A DNA stretch of 11,358 bases from Clostridia bacterium (GTDB lineage Bacteria > Bacillota_A > Clostridia > Oscillospirales > CAG-382). The notes beneath the pieces were generated by a model. It ran no database searches. It was not told the origin of the DNA and saw only the letters and a list, made by a program, of their open reading frames with translations. The position numbers were made by a program, and so were the translations under genes. Of the stretch, positions 1 through 7,158 are shown piece by piece; position 1 is the first letter of the stretch; the number at the start of each line of letters is the position of its first letter. The DNA lies in NCBI GenBank assembly GCA_017614095.1, contig JAGACN010000176.1, positions 1 to 11,358 on the forward strand, in the 5' to 3' direction.

Positions 1-269
1 GGACGCTAGCGGAGCTCCCGCCGCTGCTGTCCGTCCTGTTCGAAAAGGGATCCAGGCTGGCTCTCAGCGACGTCGGAGGCGCCGCCGCGCTGTGCAGCGG
101 AGCCGCGGAATCCGCCCATCTGAACATCTTTGTCAATACGGGGCTGATGAAAGACCGCATCCGGGCGGAAGAACTGGAAGGGGAAGCGGACCGCCTGCTG
201 ATGGAAACCGTGAACGCCTGTGACCATTTGTATACGTCCGTCCGGGACCGGCTGTCCGGAACGAAGTGA
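1..269 (+). CDS. fchA: Methenyltetrahydrofolate cyclohydrolase (FTCD_C / cyclodeaminase family), 5'-truncated
   Basis: The 3' end of a gene is read from base 3 and stops at TGA 267-269, leaving 88 residues. The visible part carries the conserved core of the cyclodeaminase/cyclohydrolase (FTCD C-terminal-like) family: a small-residue-rich stretch LSDVGGAAALCSGAAESAHL followed by LNIFVN, then a charged C-terminal helix. By family, these enzymes convert 5,10-methenyl-THF to 10-formyl-THF in the cytoplasm, or deaminate formimino-THF. folD begins 10 bases downstream on the same strand, with its ribosome binding site overlapping this stop codon, so the two are very probably co-transcribed. That neighbour favours a stand-alone FchA rather than the C-terminal half of a histidine-degrading formiminotransferase-cyclodeaminase. 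The fusion cannot be excluded because the N-terminus lies outside the window. Confidence 0.85.
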   Translation, partial: TLAELPPLLSVLFEKGSRLALSDVGGAAALCSGAAESAHLNIFVNTGLMKDRIRAEELEGEADRLLMETVNACDHLYTSVRDRLSGTK

Positions 270-279
270 GGAGATTGGT

Positions 280-1125
280 ATGGAATGGAGAGGAAAACCC
301 GTCGCCGATCGGCTGACGGAAGAACTGACAAACCGGATCACGGCGCTGCGCGAACGGGGATGCGTCCCGAAGCTGATGCTGTTGCGCGTCGGAGAACGCC
401 CGGAGGATCTCGCGTACGAGCGGGGGATCCGGAAACGTTTCGCGTCCGCGGGCGCGGAGATCGACGCGACCGTCTTCCCGGAGACTGTTTCCCAGGAGGA
501 ACTGACGGAAGCCGTCCGGTCGTGCAACGACGATCCGTCCGTACACGGTGTCCTGCTGTTCCGGCCGCTGCCCGGCCACCTGAACGAGGACGGCCTGTTA
601 AACGTGCTGAAGCCGGATAAGGACGTGGACGGCATGACGGCGGGAAACGCGCTACGCGTCTATCTCGGAGACAAGTCCGGGTTCGCGCCCTGCACCGCTC
701 AGGCGGTACTGGAGATGCTGGACGCGAACGGGTGCGACGTGTGCGGAAAGCACGTCGTCGTGGTCGGCCGCAGCCGGGTGGTCGGGAAACCGCTCGCCAT
801 GCTGCTCCTGGCCCGCCACGCGACCGTGACCGTCTGTCATTCCCGCACGAAGGATCTGCAGGAGATCTGCCGGCAGGCGGACATCCTTGTCGCCTGCGTC
901 GGGAAGGCCCGCATGATCGGAAGCGCATACGTGAAGCCCGGCATGATCGTGCTGGACGTCGGCATCAACGAGGACGGGGACGGCATCTGCGGCGACGTGG
1001 ATACCGAATCGGTCGCCGGCATCGTGTCGGCCGTCACGCCCGTGCCCGGCGGCGTCGGTTCCGTGACGACGTCCGTCCTGCTGAAGCACGTGGTGGAACA
1101 GGCGGAGCGGACGGCCCGTCCGTAA
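280..1125 (+). CDS. folD: Methylenetetrahydrofolate dehydrogenase FolD, cyclohydrolase site altered
   Basis: A 281-residue protein, a normal FolD length. The ATG at 280 is chosen over an in-frame upstream start at 220 because GAGGAG lies just before it (268-273) and the family N-terminus starts here. The fold signatures are present: KDVDG (residues 114-118), APCTA near 144, the NADP-binding motif GRSRVVGKP in the middle, and PVPGGVGSVT near the C-terminus. FolD oxidises 5,10-methylene-THF to methenyl-THF with NADP and usually also hydrolyses it to 10-formyl-THF. Aligned by eye to E. coli FolD, Tyr50 and Asp121 are kept (Tyr46, Asp117). The catalytic Lys54 is Ile50 and Gln98 is Phe94. Loss of that Lys removes cyclohydrolase activity in studied FolD proteins, so this copy is inferred to be mainly a dehydrogenase, with the adjacent FchA supplying the hydrolase step. 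Confidence 0.93.
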   Translation: MEWRGKPVADRLTEELTNRITALRERGCVPKLMLLRVGERPEDLAYERGIRKRFASAGAEIDATVFPETVSQEELTEAVRSCNDDPSVHGVLLFRPLPGHLNEDGLLNVLKPDKDVDGMTAGNALRVYLGDKSGFAPCTAQAVLEMLDANGCDVCGKHVVVVGRSRVVGKPLAMLLLARHATVTVCHSRTKDLQEICRQADILVACVGKARMIGSAYVKPGMIVLDVGINEDGDGICGDVDTESVAGIVSAVTPVPGGVGSVTTSVLLKHVVEQAERTARP

Positions 1126-1130
1126 CCGAA

Positions 1131-1190
1131 GAAAAAACAAAAAACCGGTGGGATCCGCCTTTTTGGATGAAGGTGTCCATCGGTCTTTTT
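1131..1190. terminator. Bidirectional Rho-independent terminator between folD and the U32 gene
   Basis: Bases 1144-1152 (ACCGGTGGG, read with one A before) pair with 1176-1184 (TCCATCGGT) through nine pairs including two G-T wobbles. A small ATCC/GGAT hairpin can form inside the loop. On the + strand the stem is followed by CTTTTT (1185-1190), ending the fchA-folD transcript. On the - strand the same stem is followed by the complement of the A-rich run 1131-1144, giving two runs of six T, which would end the convergent hydrolase-U32 transcript. It fills the 79-base gap between the two stop codons. Confidence 0.8.
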
Positions 1191-1204
1191 CATTCGTAAG
1201 CCGG

Positions 1205-2986
1205 TCAGCGTCTGGTATACGGGAACGCGGGGCGGGGAGAGGCTTCGCGGTAGCAGCGGACGATCTGCTTCATATCCGTTTCCCGTTCGGTCGTGAAGAG
1301 CAGCGTCAGCAGCCCGACGCCGGCTTTGCGCAGGTCTTTCCGTCTGTCCAGCCGGTAGGTCGGAAGGGAATTGTATACGATGTTCCGGTGTCCTTCGGCG
1401 CGAAAGACGGGGAAGACGGCGCCGGTCCGGTCCACCAGTTCGGCGTGGCAGCGTGCCGGTTTCCCGCTCCCGGATCCCATGCAGGAACCCAGAATGTTCC
1501 GGATCAGGCAGGTTTCGGTATGCATCAGCGGGATGCGTCCGTATCCGAGCGCTTCCATCGCGGCTTCGGACGGGGCGAATCTGGACGGGTCCGCTTCCGG
1601 CGACAGGAAGAGAGAGGAAAACGGGAACGATTCCAGCAGTTTCCGCGTTTCCCGGTTGTAGACGTTCAGCGGATAGTCTCCGTGCAGGATCCAGCCGTCC
1701 AGCAAAGAAAGGGCGGACAGGTTGGGTACGGTCGCGCGCCGGACGCCGCGGGCATACGCCTCTTCCAGCGCGCGCCGGAGCGCGTCCGACTCGCTGTCGA
1801 AGGTGACCCGGGGAAGGAGCGCGCTGACGCGGTCCTCCAGTCCGGACAGGTCCGTCTTGCGCAAGGCAAACAGGGGAATATCGATCCGGGCCGCGTCGGA
1901 AAAGAGGGACAGATCTTTCGGGATCATGCCCTCCAGCCGCGCCACGTAGCCCAGCTGTTCTTTCGGGGAGAGGACCGCTTCCGGATCCCGTTCCGGCAGC
2001 TGCAAAGGCAGCGGGGAAGAGACGGAGGCCGTCCGGCCGGGCCGGACGCAGGACCGCTGATTCTCAGCCGTTGTTTCTTTGCTTTTGTCTTTGTATTTGT
2101 CTTCTTCCCGCCGGACGCCGAACATGTGCGGCCCCGTCTTTTTCGTATAGTATCCGTCCGTAAAGCCGGACCGGGAGAAGGCGTCTTCCAGTTCTTTCAG
2201 TTCCTTTTCTGTCGGAGCGCGGTGCTCGTCCAGCAGCGTCCGGTAGACGGACGTCACGCGGTAGACGTAGTCGGGGGATTTCATCCGCCCTTCGATCTTG
2301 AACGCGGTCACGCCCATCGCGGACAGCTCTTCCAGATGCGACGCGAGGCAGTTGTCCTTTAAGGAAAGCGGGTAGCGGACGGCACCCCGGTAGGGCAGCC
2401 TGCAGGGCTGCGCGCATTCGCCGCGGTTTCCGCTCCGTTTGCCGATAACGGAAGACATCAAGCATCCGCCGCTTTCGCAGACGCACAGGGCGCCGTGCAC
2501 GAACACTTCCGTTTCCAGATCGCTGTTTCGGACGTAGGATTCGATGTCCTCCTTGGACATCTCGCGCGCCAGGACGACGCGCGTAAAGCCGAGTTTTCTT
2601 AAGATCTCCGCGCCGGCCGATGCGTGCTGGCGCAGCTGCGTGCTCGCGTGCAGGACGGCGTCCGGATAGGATTCCTTCAGCAGACGGGCCAAACCGAGGT
2701 CCTGCACGATATATGCGTCCGGGCGGACGGACGTTTCCAGGAACCGGACGTAGTCCAGTACGCCCGGCAGCTCGGCGTCGGTGACCAGCGTGTTCAGGGC
2801 GATGTGCAGCCGGACGCCGGCTTCCCGGCAGAGGGAACCGGCCTCCTCCAACTGGCTGTCGGTGAAATTCTTCGCGTATGCGCGTGCGCTGAAGCGCGTG
2901 CCGCCGAGGTAGATCTCGTCCGCGCCGGCTGCGACGGCGGCTTTCAGGGAATCCATCCCTCCGGCCGGCGCGAGCAGCAGCGCCAT
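1205..2986 (-). CDS. U32 family protein (collagenase-like / RNA-hydroxylation type), 593 aa
   Basis: The N-terminus LLAPAGGMDSLKAAVAAGAD and the block EVFVHGALCVCESGGCLMSS, then GNRGECAQPCRLPY (about residues 160-199), are the hallmark of the U32 family. Cys168, Cys170, Cys175, Cys191 and Cys195 cluster there. Family members RlhA and TrhP act in rRNA/tRNA hydroxylation, so the old label collagenase/peptidase is doubtful. The function of long clostridial forms like this one is not settled. A poorly conserved charged linker (about 325-350) leads to a C-terminal half with another Cys set (Cys493, Cys502, Cys513). The ATG at 2986 is preferred over an upstream in-frame ATG at 3070 because it starts the family domain, follows GAGGG by seven bases, and overlaps the upstream gene's stop as TGATG. 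Translational coupling with that hydrolase is likely. Confidence 0.9.
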   Translation of the reverse strand: MALLLAPAGGMDSLKAAVAAGADEIYLGGTRFSARAYAKNFTDSQLEEAGSLCREAGVRLHIALNTLVTDAELPGVLDYVRFLETSVRPDAYIVQDLGLARLLKESYPDAVLHASTQLRQHASAGAEILRKLGFTRVVLAREMSKEDIESYVRNSDLETEVFVHGALCVCESGGCLMSSVIGKRSGNRGECAQPCRLPYRGAVRYPLSLKDNCLASHLEELSAMGVTAFKIEGRMKSPDYVYRVTSVYRTLLDEHRAPTEKELKELEDAFSRSGFTDGYYTKKTGPHMFGVRREEDKYKDKSKETTAENQRSCVRPGRTASVSSPLPLQLPERDPEAVLSPKEQLGYVARLEGMIPKDLSLFSDAARIDIPLFALRKTDLSGLEDRVSALLPRVTFDSESDALRRALEEAYARGVRRATVPNLSALSLLDGWILHGDYPLNVYNRETRKLLESFPFSSLFLSPEADPSRFAPSEAAMEALGYGRIPLMHTETCLIRNILGSCMGSGSGKPARCHAELVDRTGAVFPVFRAEGHRNIVYNSLPTYRLDRRKDLRKAGVGLLTLLFTTERETDMKQIVRCYREASPRPAFPYTRR

Positions 2987-4368
2987 CAGCGGGCCCTCAA
3001 AAAGCCGGCTTCGCTCTTCAGACCGCCGTCGGCCGTCTGATAGATGCCTTCGGGCGCGAACCGGAACCATTGCGTATGCGGCGTGTCGATGTGTTTGCAG
3101 GTAACGGTCAGTTCACCGTTTTCAACCCGGAAGGAGCTTCGCACGTGCAGGTTCTCGATCCATCCGAAATGGGGATCCAGCGCGATCAGTCCGGGTTTGC
3201 AGTTGCGGAGCATCGGATGACTCTCGGCCCAGTGCCCGTTCCCGGCACGGATGGTCTGCTCGCCGTAGGCGGTCTCGAACCGGACGAGGATGTCCCGGCC
3301 GTCGGCGATGACCGAAGCGGACCGGATATCCGCCACGTTGTCCTCCAGTTCGACCGTCCGTTCTTCCGGAAGTGCGGAGGGCTCGACGGCATAGAAGGAA
3401 CGGACGTCCTCTTCCAGTTCCTTTTTCTCGGAGTCATCCGGGGCGCAGACGTTCCAGACCAGTTCGAAGATGTCGTCCAGCACCTCCTGGAGGCGGTCCG
3501 TGCATTCCTGCAGGATGAAGATGGCATCCTGCTCTGGCAGGACGATCATATATTGTCCGTAGGCGCCGTCCCCGCGGAATCCCGCGCGGTCGTTCCGCCA
3601 GAACTGGTAGCCGTATCCGACCGTCCAGTCGTGCGTGCCGTTGGCGCTGTTGTCCGCGATCGGGGAGGTGGCGCGTTTGAGATAGGATTCGGATACGATG
3701 CGTCTGCCTTCGTAGACGCCGTTGCCCAGCAGCATCATCCCGAACCGGAAGAGCTCGTCCTGCGAAATGAACAGGCCGGTCCCGCCGCAGTGGGTCCCGT
3801 CCGCGCAGCAGAGGGGCTTCCGGTCGGCGATGCCGAGCGGTTCGAACAGGTTCTGATTCATGAAAGCGCGCAGCGTCATGCCGGACCGGCGTGCGACCGC
3901 AGCGCCGCACACGGACGTGCCGCCCGTGGAATAGACGAAAGTCGTGCCCGGTTTGTAGACGACGGGCATCGCGAGGAAGGTGCGCACGGCGTTCTCCGAG
4001 CAGCGCATCTGGTCGAGATGGCAGACCGCGTGTCCGGACTGCATGGACAGCACGTCGCCCAGCGTCATCGCGGCCAGGTTTTCGCTGACGTGTTCCGGAG
4101 CGAGATCCGGAAAGATGTCCAGCATCCGTTCGTCCGTGGAAAGCAGTCCGCGGTCTTCGGCGATGCCGACGCAGACGGACGTGAAGGATTTGGACAGCGA
4201 ATACAGGTGCATGCCCTCGTCCGCACGGAAGGGAGGAAAGACCGCCGAGACCGTTTCGCCCTGACGGTACAGCTGAAATCCGCGCGGGCGGGATCCGTTT
4301 TCGCGCATCTTCCGGATAAACCGGCGGACCGCGCATGTGTTGACGCCTGACGACCAAGTGATGCTCAT
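2986..4368 (-). CDS. Serine hydrolase, class C beta-lactamase-like (family S12 type), 460 aa
   Basis: The active-site motif SxxK is SLSK at residues 57-60 in the context HLYSLSKSFTS. A Tyr motif, YST (146-148), fits the second active-site position, where an Asn in the third place is more usual. The block WTVGYGYQFW...RGDGAYGQYMIVLPE (about 249-279) is typical of a clade of serine hydrolases common in Firmicutes. Residues from about 311 to 460 form an extra, probably beta-rich C-terminal domain. No signal peptide or membrane segment is visible, so it is probably cytoplasmic; this argues against a role as a true secreted beta-lactamase. The substrate is unknown. The start has GGAG eight bases upstream, and a promoter lies about 30-60 bases further upstream. 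Its stop overlaps the start of the U32 gene by one base. Confidence 0.88.
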   Translation of the reverse strand: MSITWSSGVNTCAVRRFIRKMRENGSRPRGFQLYRQGETVSAVFPPFRADEGMHLYSLSKSFTSVCVGIAEDRGLLSTDERMLDIFPDLAPEHVSENLAAMTLGDVLSMQSGHAVCHLDQMRCSENAVRTFLAMPVVYKPGTTFVYSTGGTSVCGAAVARRSGMTLRAFMNQNLFEPLGIADRKPLCCADGTHCGGTGLFISQDELFRFGMMLLGNGVYEGRRIVSESYLKRATSPIADNSANGTHDWTVGYGYQFWRNDRAGFRGDGAYGQYMIVLPEQDAIFILQECTDRLQEVLDDIFELVWNVCAPDDSEKKELEEDVRSFYAVEPSALPEERTVELEDNVADIRSASVIADGRDILVRFETAYGEQTIRAGNGHWAESHPMLRNCKPGLIALDPHFGWIENLHVRSSFRVENGELTVTCKHIDTPHTQWFRFAPEGIYQTADGGLKSEAGFLRAR

Positions 4369-4394
4369 CGTTGATTCTCCGTTTTGTTCTTTCT

Positions 4395-4430
4395 ACCGCC
4401 GATTGTAGCACGGCGGACGGGAAAGTGCAA
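4395..4430 (-). promoter_or_regulatory. Sigma-70-type promoter for the serine hydrolase-U32 operon
   Basis: Read on the - strand: -35 TTGCAC (4430-4425), a 17-base spacer, and -10 TACAAT (4407-4402). Transcription would start near 4395, leaving a leader of about 27 bases. The arms CCGCCG (4396-4401) and CGGCGG (4411-4416) form an inverted repeat flanking the -10, a possible operator, though in GC-rich DNA this may be chance. Confidence 0.7.
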
Positions 4431-4437
4431 GAGGCGG

Positions 4438-4474
4438 TTGACTTTTTCGCCCGTTTGCATATATAATAGGGAAA
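4438..4474 (+). promoter_or_regulatory. Sigma-70-type promoter for the bioY-capA-CHAP operon
   Basis: -35 TTGACT (4438-4443), an 18-base spacer, and a perfect -10 TATAAT (4462-4467), with a predicted start near 4474. It stands back to back with the - strand promoter, the two -35 boxes being seven bases apart, so the two operons may share upstream control. I see no BirA-type biotin operator in this region. Confidence 0.8.
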
Positions 4475-4495
4475 AACGCGAAAGGGGTGCGGTCC

Positions 4496-5020
4496 GTGCA
4501 ATCGAAAATCTGGAAATCCATCGGACTTTGTCTGTTCTTTTTCGTCTTTTCCTGCGTTCTGGGACCCTATTCCCTCAGCTGCATCTCCGGCGCGCTGCTG
4601 GTCGCGCTGTTTTCCGGCACCGTTCAGGCGCCGGGCTACGCGTTCATCAGCGGATTCCTGTATCTGATCGCCGGCACTTTCCTTCCGGTCCTTCCGGACT
4701 GGAATCACGGCATGACGAGCGGGTTCGGCGCGCTCTTCGGACCGTCGGGCGGCATGCTGCTCGTGCTTCCGCTGACCGCCTTCACCGTCGCGCTGTTCCA
4801 AAGGATCATCATCCGCAAGCCCGTCCTGAACACATTGACCGGACTGGCCGCGGGTTTTGTGGTCTTTTTCGGATTCGGCCTTTTGTGGTACGTCATCCGG
4901 GCCGGCGCGCCGGATATGGGCGCGATGGGCACGGCGTTCGGACTGTACGGCCTGTTTTCGCTGGTCGTCTTCCTGTCCGGTTTCGTGAAGAACCGGTCTT
5001 CGAGGAGATCGAATTCATGA
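4496..5020 (+). CDS. bioY: BioY-like biotin transporter S component (ECF family)
   Basis: A hydrophobic protein of 174 residues with about five to six membrane segments. The BioY-type stretch GYAFISGFLYLIAGTFLPVL is followed by a Gly-rich loop (GMTSGFGALFGPSGGMLL), matching the family pattern of a Leu-Pro exit, a Gly loop and GP(S/T)GG. BioY is the membrane substrate-binding unit of ECF biotin importers and normally works with shared EcfA/EcfT units, none of which are in this window. Start choice: GTG 4496 has AAAGGGG eight bases upstream; the in-frame GTG at 4487 would overlap that ribosome binding site and is less likely. It is the first gene after the promoter and overlaps the next gene as ATGA. 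A BioY paralogue with another substrate is possible. Confidence 0.78.
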   Translation: MQSKIWKSIGLCLFFFVFSCVLGPYSLSCISGALLVALFSGTVQAPGYAFISGFLYLIAGTFLPVLPDWNHGMTSGFGALFGPSGGMLLVLPLTAFTVALFQRIIIRKPVLNTLTGLAAGFVVFFGFGLLWYVIRAGAPDMGAMGTAFGLYGLFSLVVFLSGFVKNRSSRRSNS

Positions 5021-6348
5021 GCAGACGAGCGATCCTTTTCCTTCTGGCGTTGATCCTTCTGACGTCTGTTCTCTGCGCCGTTTCCGCCGGTTCATCCGCC
5101 GACGCGGAGCCCGTTTCCGGCGGCTGGGGCGCGCGCTTTTTGTCGGAACTGGCCGCGGCGGACCCCAAAACCGCCTCGTTTGCCGACCTGCCGTTCCTGG
5201 AGACCTTCCGGCTCTCGTACGGATCCTATCCGTATTTCCGCCTCTACCGCGCTCTGATGGACGGGACCTATGACCCGGACCTGTGGCACGAGACGGCCGG
5301 AAAGACGGCTTTGGTCTTAAGGGACGAATATGACGGCGTGCTGGATCCGCTCAGCATCTCTTACCGGACGGATATCCGCGTCCTGCCCGATTCGGACACG
5401 TCGGTCATCTGCGTGATCGGGGACGTGGCGTTCGCGGACAACTACGAGATCATGCCCAAGCTGATCGAGCGGGGACAGGGTCTGGCAGGCGTTCTCGCCG
5501 AAGACCTGACGGAGAGGCTGCGCAGCGCGGACATTCTCTTGGTCAACAGCGAATTCGCGCTCACGAACCGCGGAACGCCTCTGCCGGACAAGATGTACCA
5601 CTTCCGGGGCGATCCGGCGAACGTCCGGTACCTGATCGAAATGGGGACGGACATCGTCACACTGGCCAACAACCACGTTTACGATTTCGGCGAGATCGGT
5701 TTTTCCGATACGCTGGCAACGTTCCGGAACGCCCGGATCCCGGCGATCGGCGCCGGGGAGGACCTCGCGGAAGCGTCGAAGCCCTTCTATTTCATCCTCA
5801 ACGGACGAAAATACGGGTTCACGGCCGCCACGCGGGCGGAAAAACTCATCCGCACGCCTGAGGCGATCGATCATTCGTCCGGCGTTCTGCGCATGTACGA
5901 CATGACCCGCTACCTGCAGGTGATCCGCGAAGCGGAGGCGGAATGCGACGTCAACATCGCCTACGTGCATTGGGGAAAAGAAAAGAGCCACCAGACGGAA
6001 GACGGTCTGTTTGAAAACGCCGTTGCCATGATCGAGGCGGGCGCGGACGTCGTCATCGGCGCGCACGCCCACGTGCTGCAGGGCATCGATTATTACGATC
6101 ACGTGCCGATCTTCTACAATCTGGGCAACTTCCTGTTCGACGAGGCAACGCTGGATACGGCCGTGCTGGAACTGGATTTCGGCAGCGGCCCGACGCCGTC
6201 CGTCCGGATGATCCCCTGCATCCAGACCGACTGGAAGACATCCTTCCTGACCGGATCCGACCGCGAGCGCGTCTGGCGTCTGCTGCGCAGCCTGTCTCCG
6301 AACGTCTCCATCGACGGCGACGGGCTTGTGACGGAAAAAAATACATGA
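5017..6348 (+). CDS. Secreted CapA-family metallophosphatase-like protein, 443 aa
   Basis: A signal peptide (residues 1 to about 24, charged MSRR then a hydrophobic run ending AVSA) indicates export. Residues 31-125 are an extension I do not recognise. From about 128 the CapA domain follows the family order: GDVAF (Asp136), VNSEF (Asn177, Glu179), LANNHVYDFG (Asn218, Asn219, His220), VHWG (His318), GAHAHVLQG (His350, His352) and NLGNFLFDE (Asn371). These are the metal-ligand and active-site blocks of the poly-gamma-glutamate synthesis protein CapA, related to calcineurin-like phosphatases. No capB or capC is nearby, so polyglutamate synthesis is not implied; a role in envelope chemistry is an inference. 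The start overlaps the bioY stop as ATGA, with GAGGAG 10 bases before it. A longer upstream reading frame lies over bioY in another frame and is not used. Confidence 0.9.
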   Translation: MSRRAILFLLALILLTSVLCAVSAGSSADAEPVSGGWGARFLSELAAADPKTASFADLPFLETFRLSYGSYPYFRLYRALMDGTYDPDLWHETAGKTALVLRDEYDGVLDPLSISYRTDIRVLPDSDTSVICVIGDVAFADNYEIMPKLIERGQGLAGVLAEDLTERLRSADILLVNSEFALTNRGTPLPDKMYHFRGDPANVRYLIEMGTDIVTLANNHVYDFGEIGFSDTLATFRNARIPAIGAGEDLAEASKPFYFILNGRKYGFTAATRAEKLIRTPEAIDHSSGVLRMYDMTRYLQVIREAEAECDVNIAYVHWGKEKSHQTEDGLFENAVAMIEAGADVVIGAHAHVLQGIDYYDHVPIFYNLGNFLFDEATLDTAVLELDFGSGPTPSVRMIPCIQTDWKTSFLTGSDRERVWRLLRSLSPNVSIDGDGLVTEKNT

Positions 6349-7154
6349 GCGGGTTGATTCGCCGGCCGGCCGGTTTGCTGATTGCCCTTCTGCTGGCCGG
6401 CCTGTCCGTGCTGCACGCGTTCGCCCTGCCGACGGAGCCGGACTTCGAACCGCACCTGTCCTGCAAGGAGGACATCGACCAGCTGGTCGAAAAGACCCGG
6501 GAACTCGCCCGCCGGAGGTCCTTTGACGGCTTATGCGCCACCTACGTCCACTGGCAGCTCATCGCGTCGGGCATCGAGAGTTCCTACCACGCGGGAGACG
6601 CCCGGCAGGAGTTCGCGAAATACGAAAACAAACGCGTTACGGACGGCGGCTATCTGGTGGAGGCCATCCCGGCGTCCGACTGCGATCTGCGGGGCGCTTT
6701 GGAGGAGATCGTTTCCGTTTCGGGCATGGTCCGCAACGTGATGGTCTGCTTCCGGACGGGGACCGGATCGCTTGCCAGGTTCGGGCACGTATTGATGGTC
6801 CGGACGATCGTGAACGGCGTCCTCTACTATACCGAGTCGTCCGACTGGACCGTCGGAAAGAAAAAACAAAAGGCCGGGACCATGCTGACCGCGACGGTCG
6901 AGTCCTTCTGCAAGCGCTATTCCGGTTTCCGGTTCGCGGGAATCGTGCATTTCTACCGGGCAGAAGAAATGCCGTCTTCCGCGACGGCAATCGCGGAAAA
7001 CGGCTATACGGCTGCGGATTATTTGCGGACCAAGCGGTACGTCTACGACATCCGGAACCCGGACGGAACGGACGGCCTGCCCGTCGATTCGGACGGGAAC
7101 GGGCGGATCACGCTGGCGGACTGCACGGCGATCTTCGCGTCCCTGGCCCTGTGA
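6345..7154 (+). CDS. Secreted CHAP/NlpC-like cysteine hydrolase with dockerin-like C-terminus, 269 aa
   Basis: A signal peptide is clear (RR then a hydrophobic run, likely cut near residue 28 after HAFA). The middle resembles a papain-fold CHAP/NlpC-P60 domain: a candidate nucleophile Cys64 in DGLCATYVHWQL, a candidate His148 in FGHVLMV, and a following acidic strand YYTESSDW (Glu164). The C-terminus looks like a dockerin: TAADYLRTKRYV (222-233), then a 12-residue EF-hand-type loop DSDGNGRITLAD (248-259), with ligands Asp248, Asp250, Asn252 and Asp259. The first repeat has lost its calcium ligands. Its start overlaps the capA stop as ATGA. Likely a cell-wall or surface hydrolase; the substrate is unknown, and the catalytic assignment rests on motif resemblance only. 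Confidence 0.72.
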   Translation: MSGLIRRPAGLLIALLLAGLSVLHAFALPTEPDFEPHLSCKEDIDQLVEKTRELARRRSFDGLCATYVHWQLIASGIESSYHAGDARQEFAKYENKRVTDGGYLVEAIPASDCDLRGALEEIVSVSGMVRNVMVCFRTGTGSLARFGHVLMVRTIVNGVLYYTESSDWTVGKKKQKAGTMLTATVESFCKRYSGFRFAGIVHFYRAEEMPSSATAIAENGYTAADYLRTKRYVYDIRNPDGTDGLPVDSDGNGRITLADCTAIFASLAL

Positions 7155-7158
7155 ACGG

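Noticed and set aside
3070..4350. Long + strand open frame (426 codons) opposite the serine hydrolase, and a similar one at 1148-2362 opposite the U32 gene.
   Set aside because: Both are low-complexity shadows of well-supported - strand genes, without motifs; neither has convincing initiation signals.
4384..5016. N-terminal extension of the CapA reading frame back to 4384.
   Set aside because: It would overlap promoter and bioY in another frame; the ATG at 5017 has a good ribosome binding site and begins a signal peptide.
5017..5100. Possible lipoprotein signal (SVLC, Cys20) in the CapA-like protein.
   Set aside because: Residues before the Cys (Ser-Val-Leu) do not fit the lipobox; a normal signal-peptidase site after AVSA is more likely.
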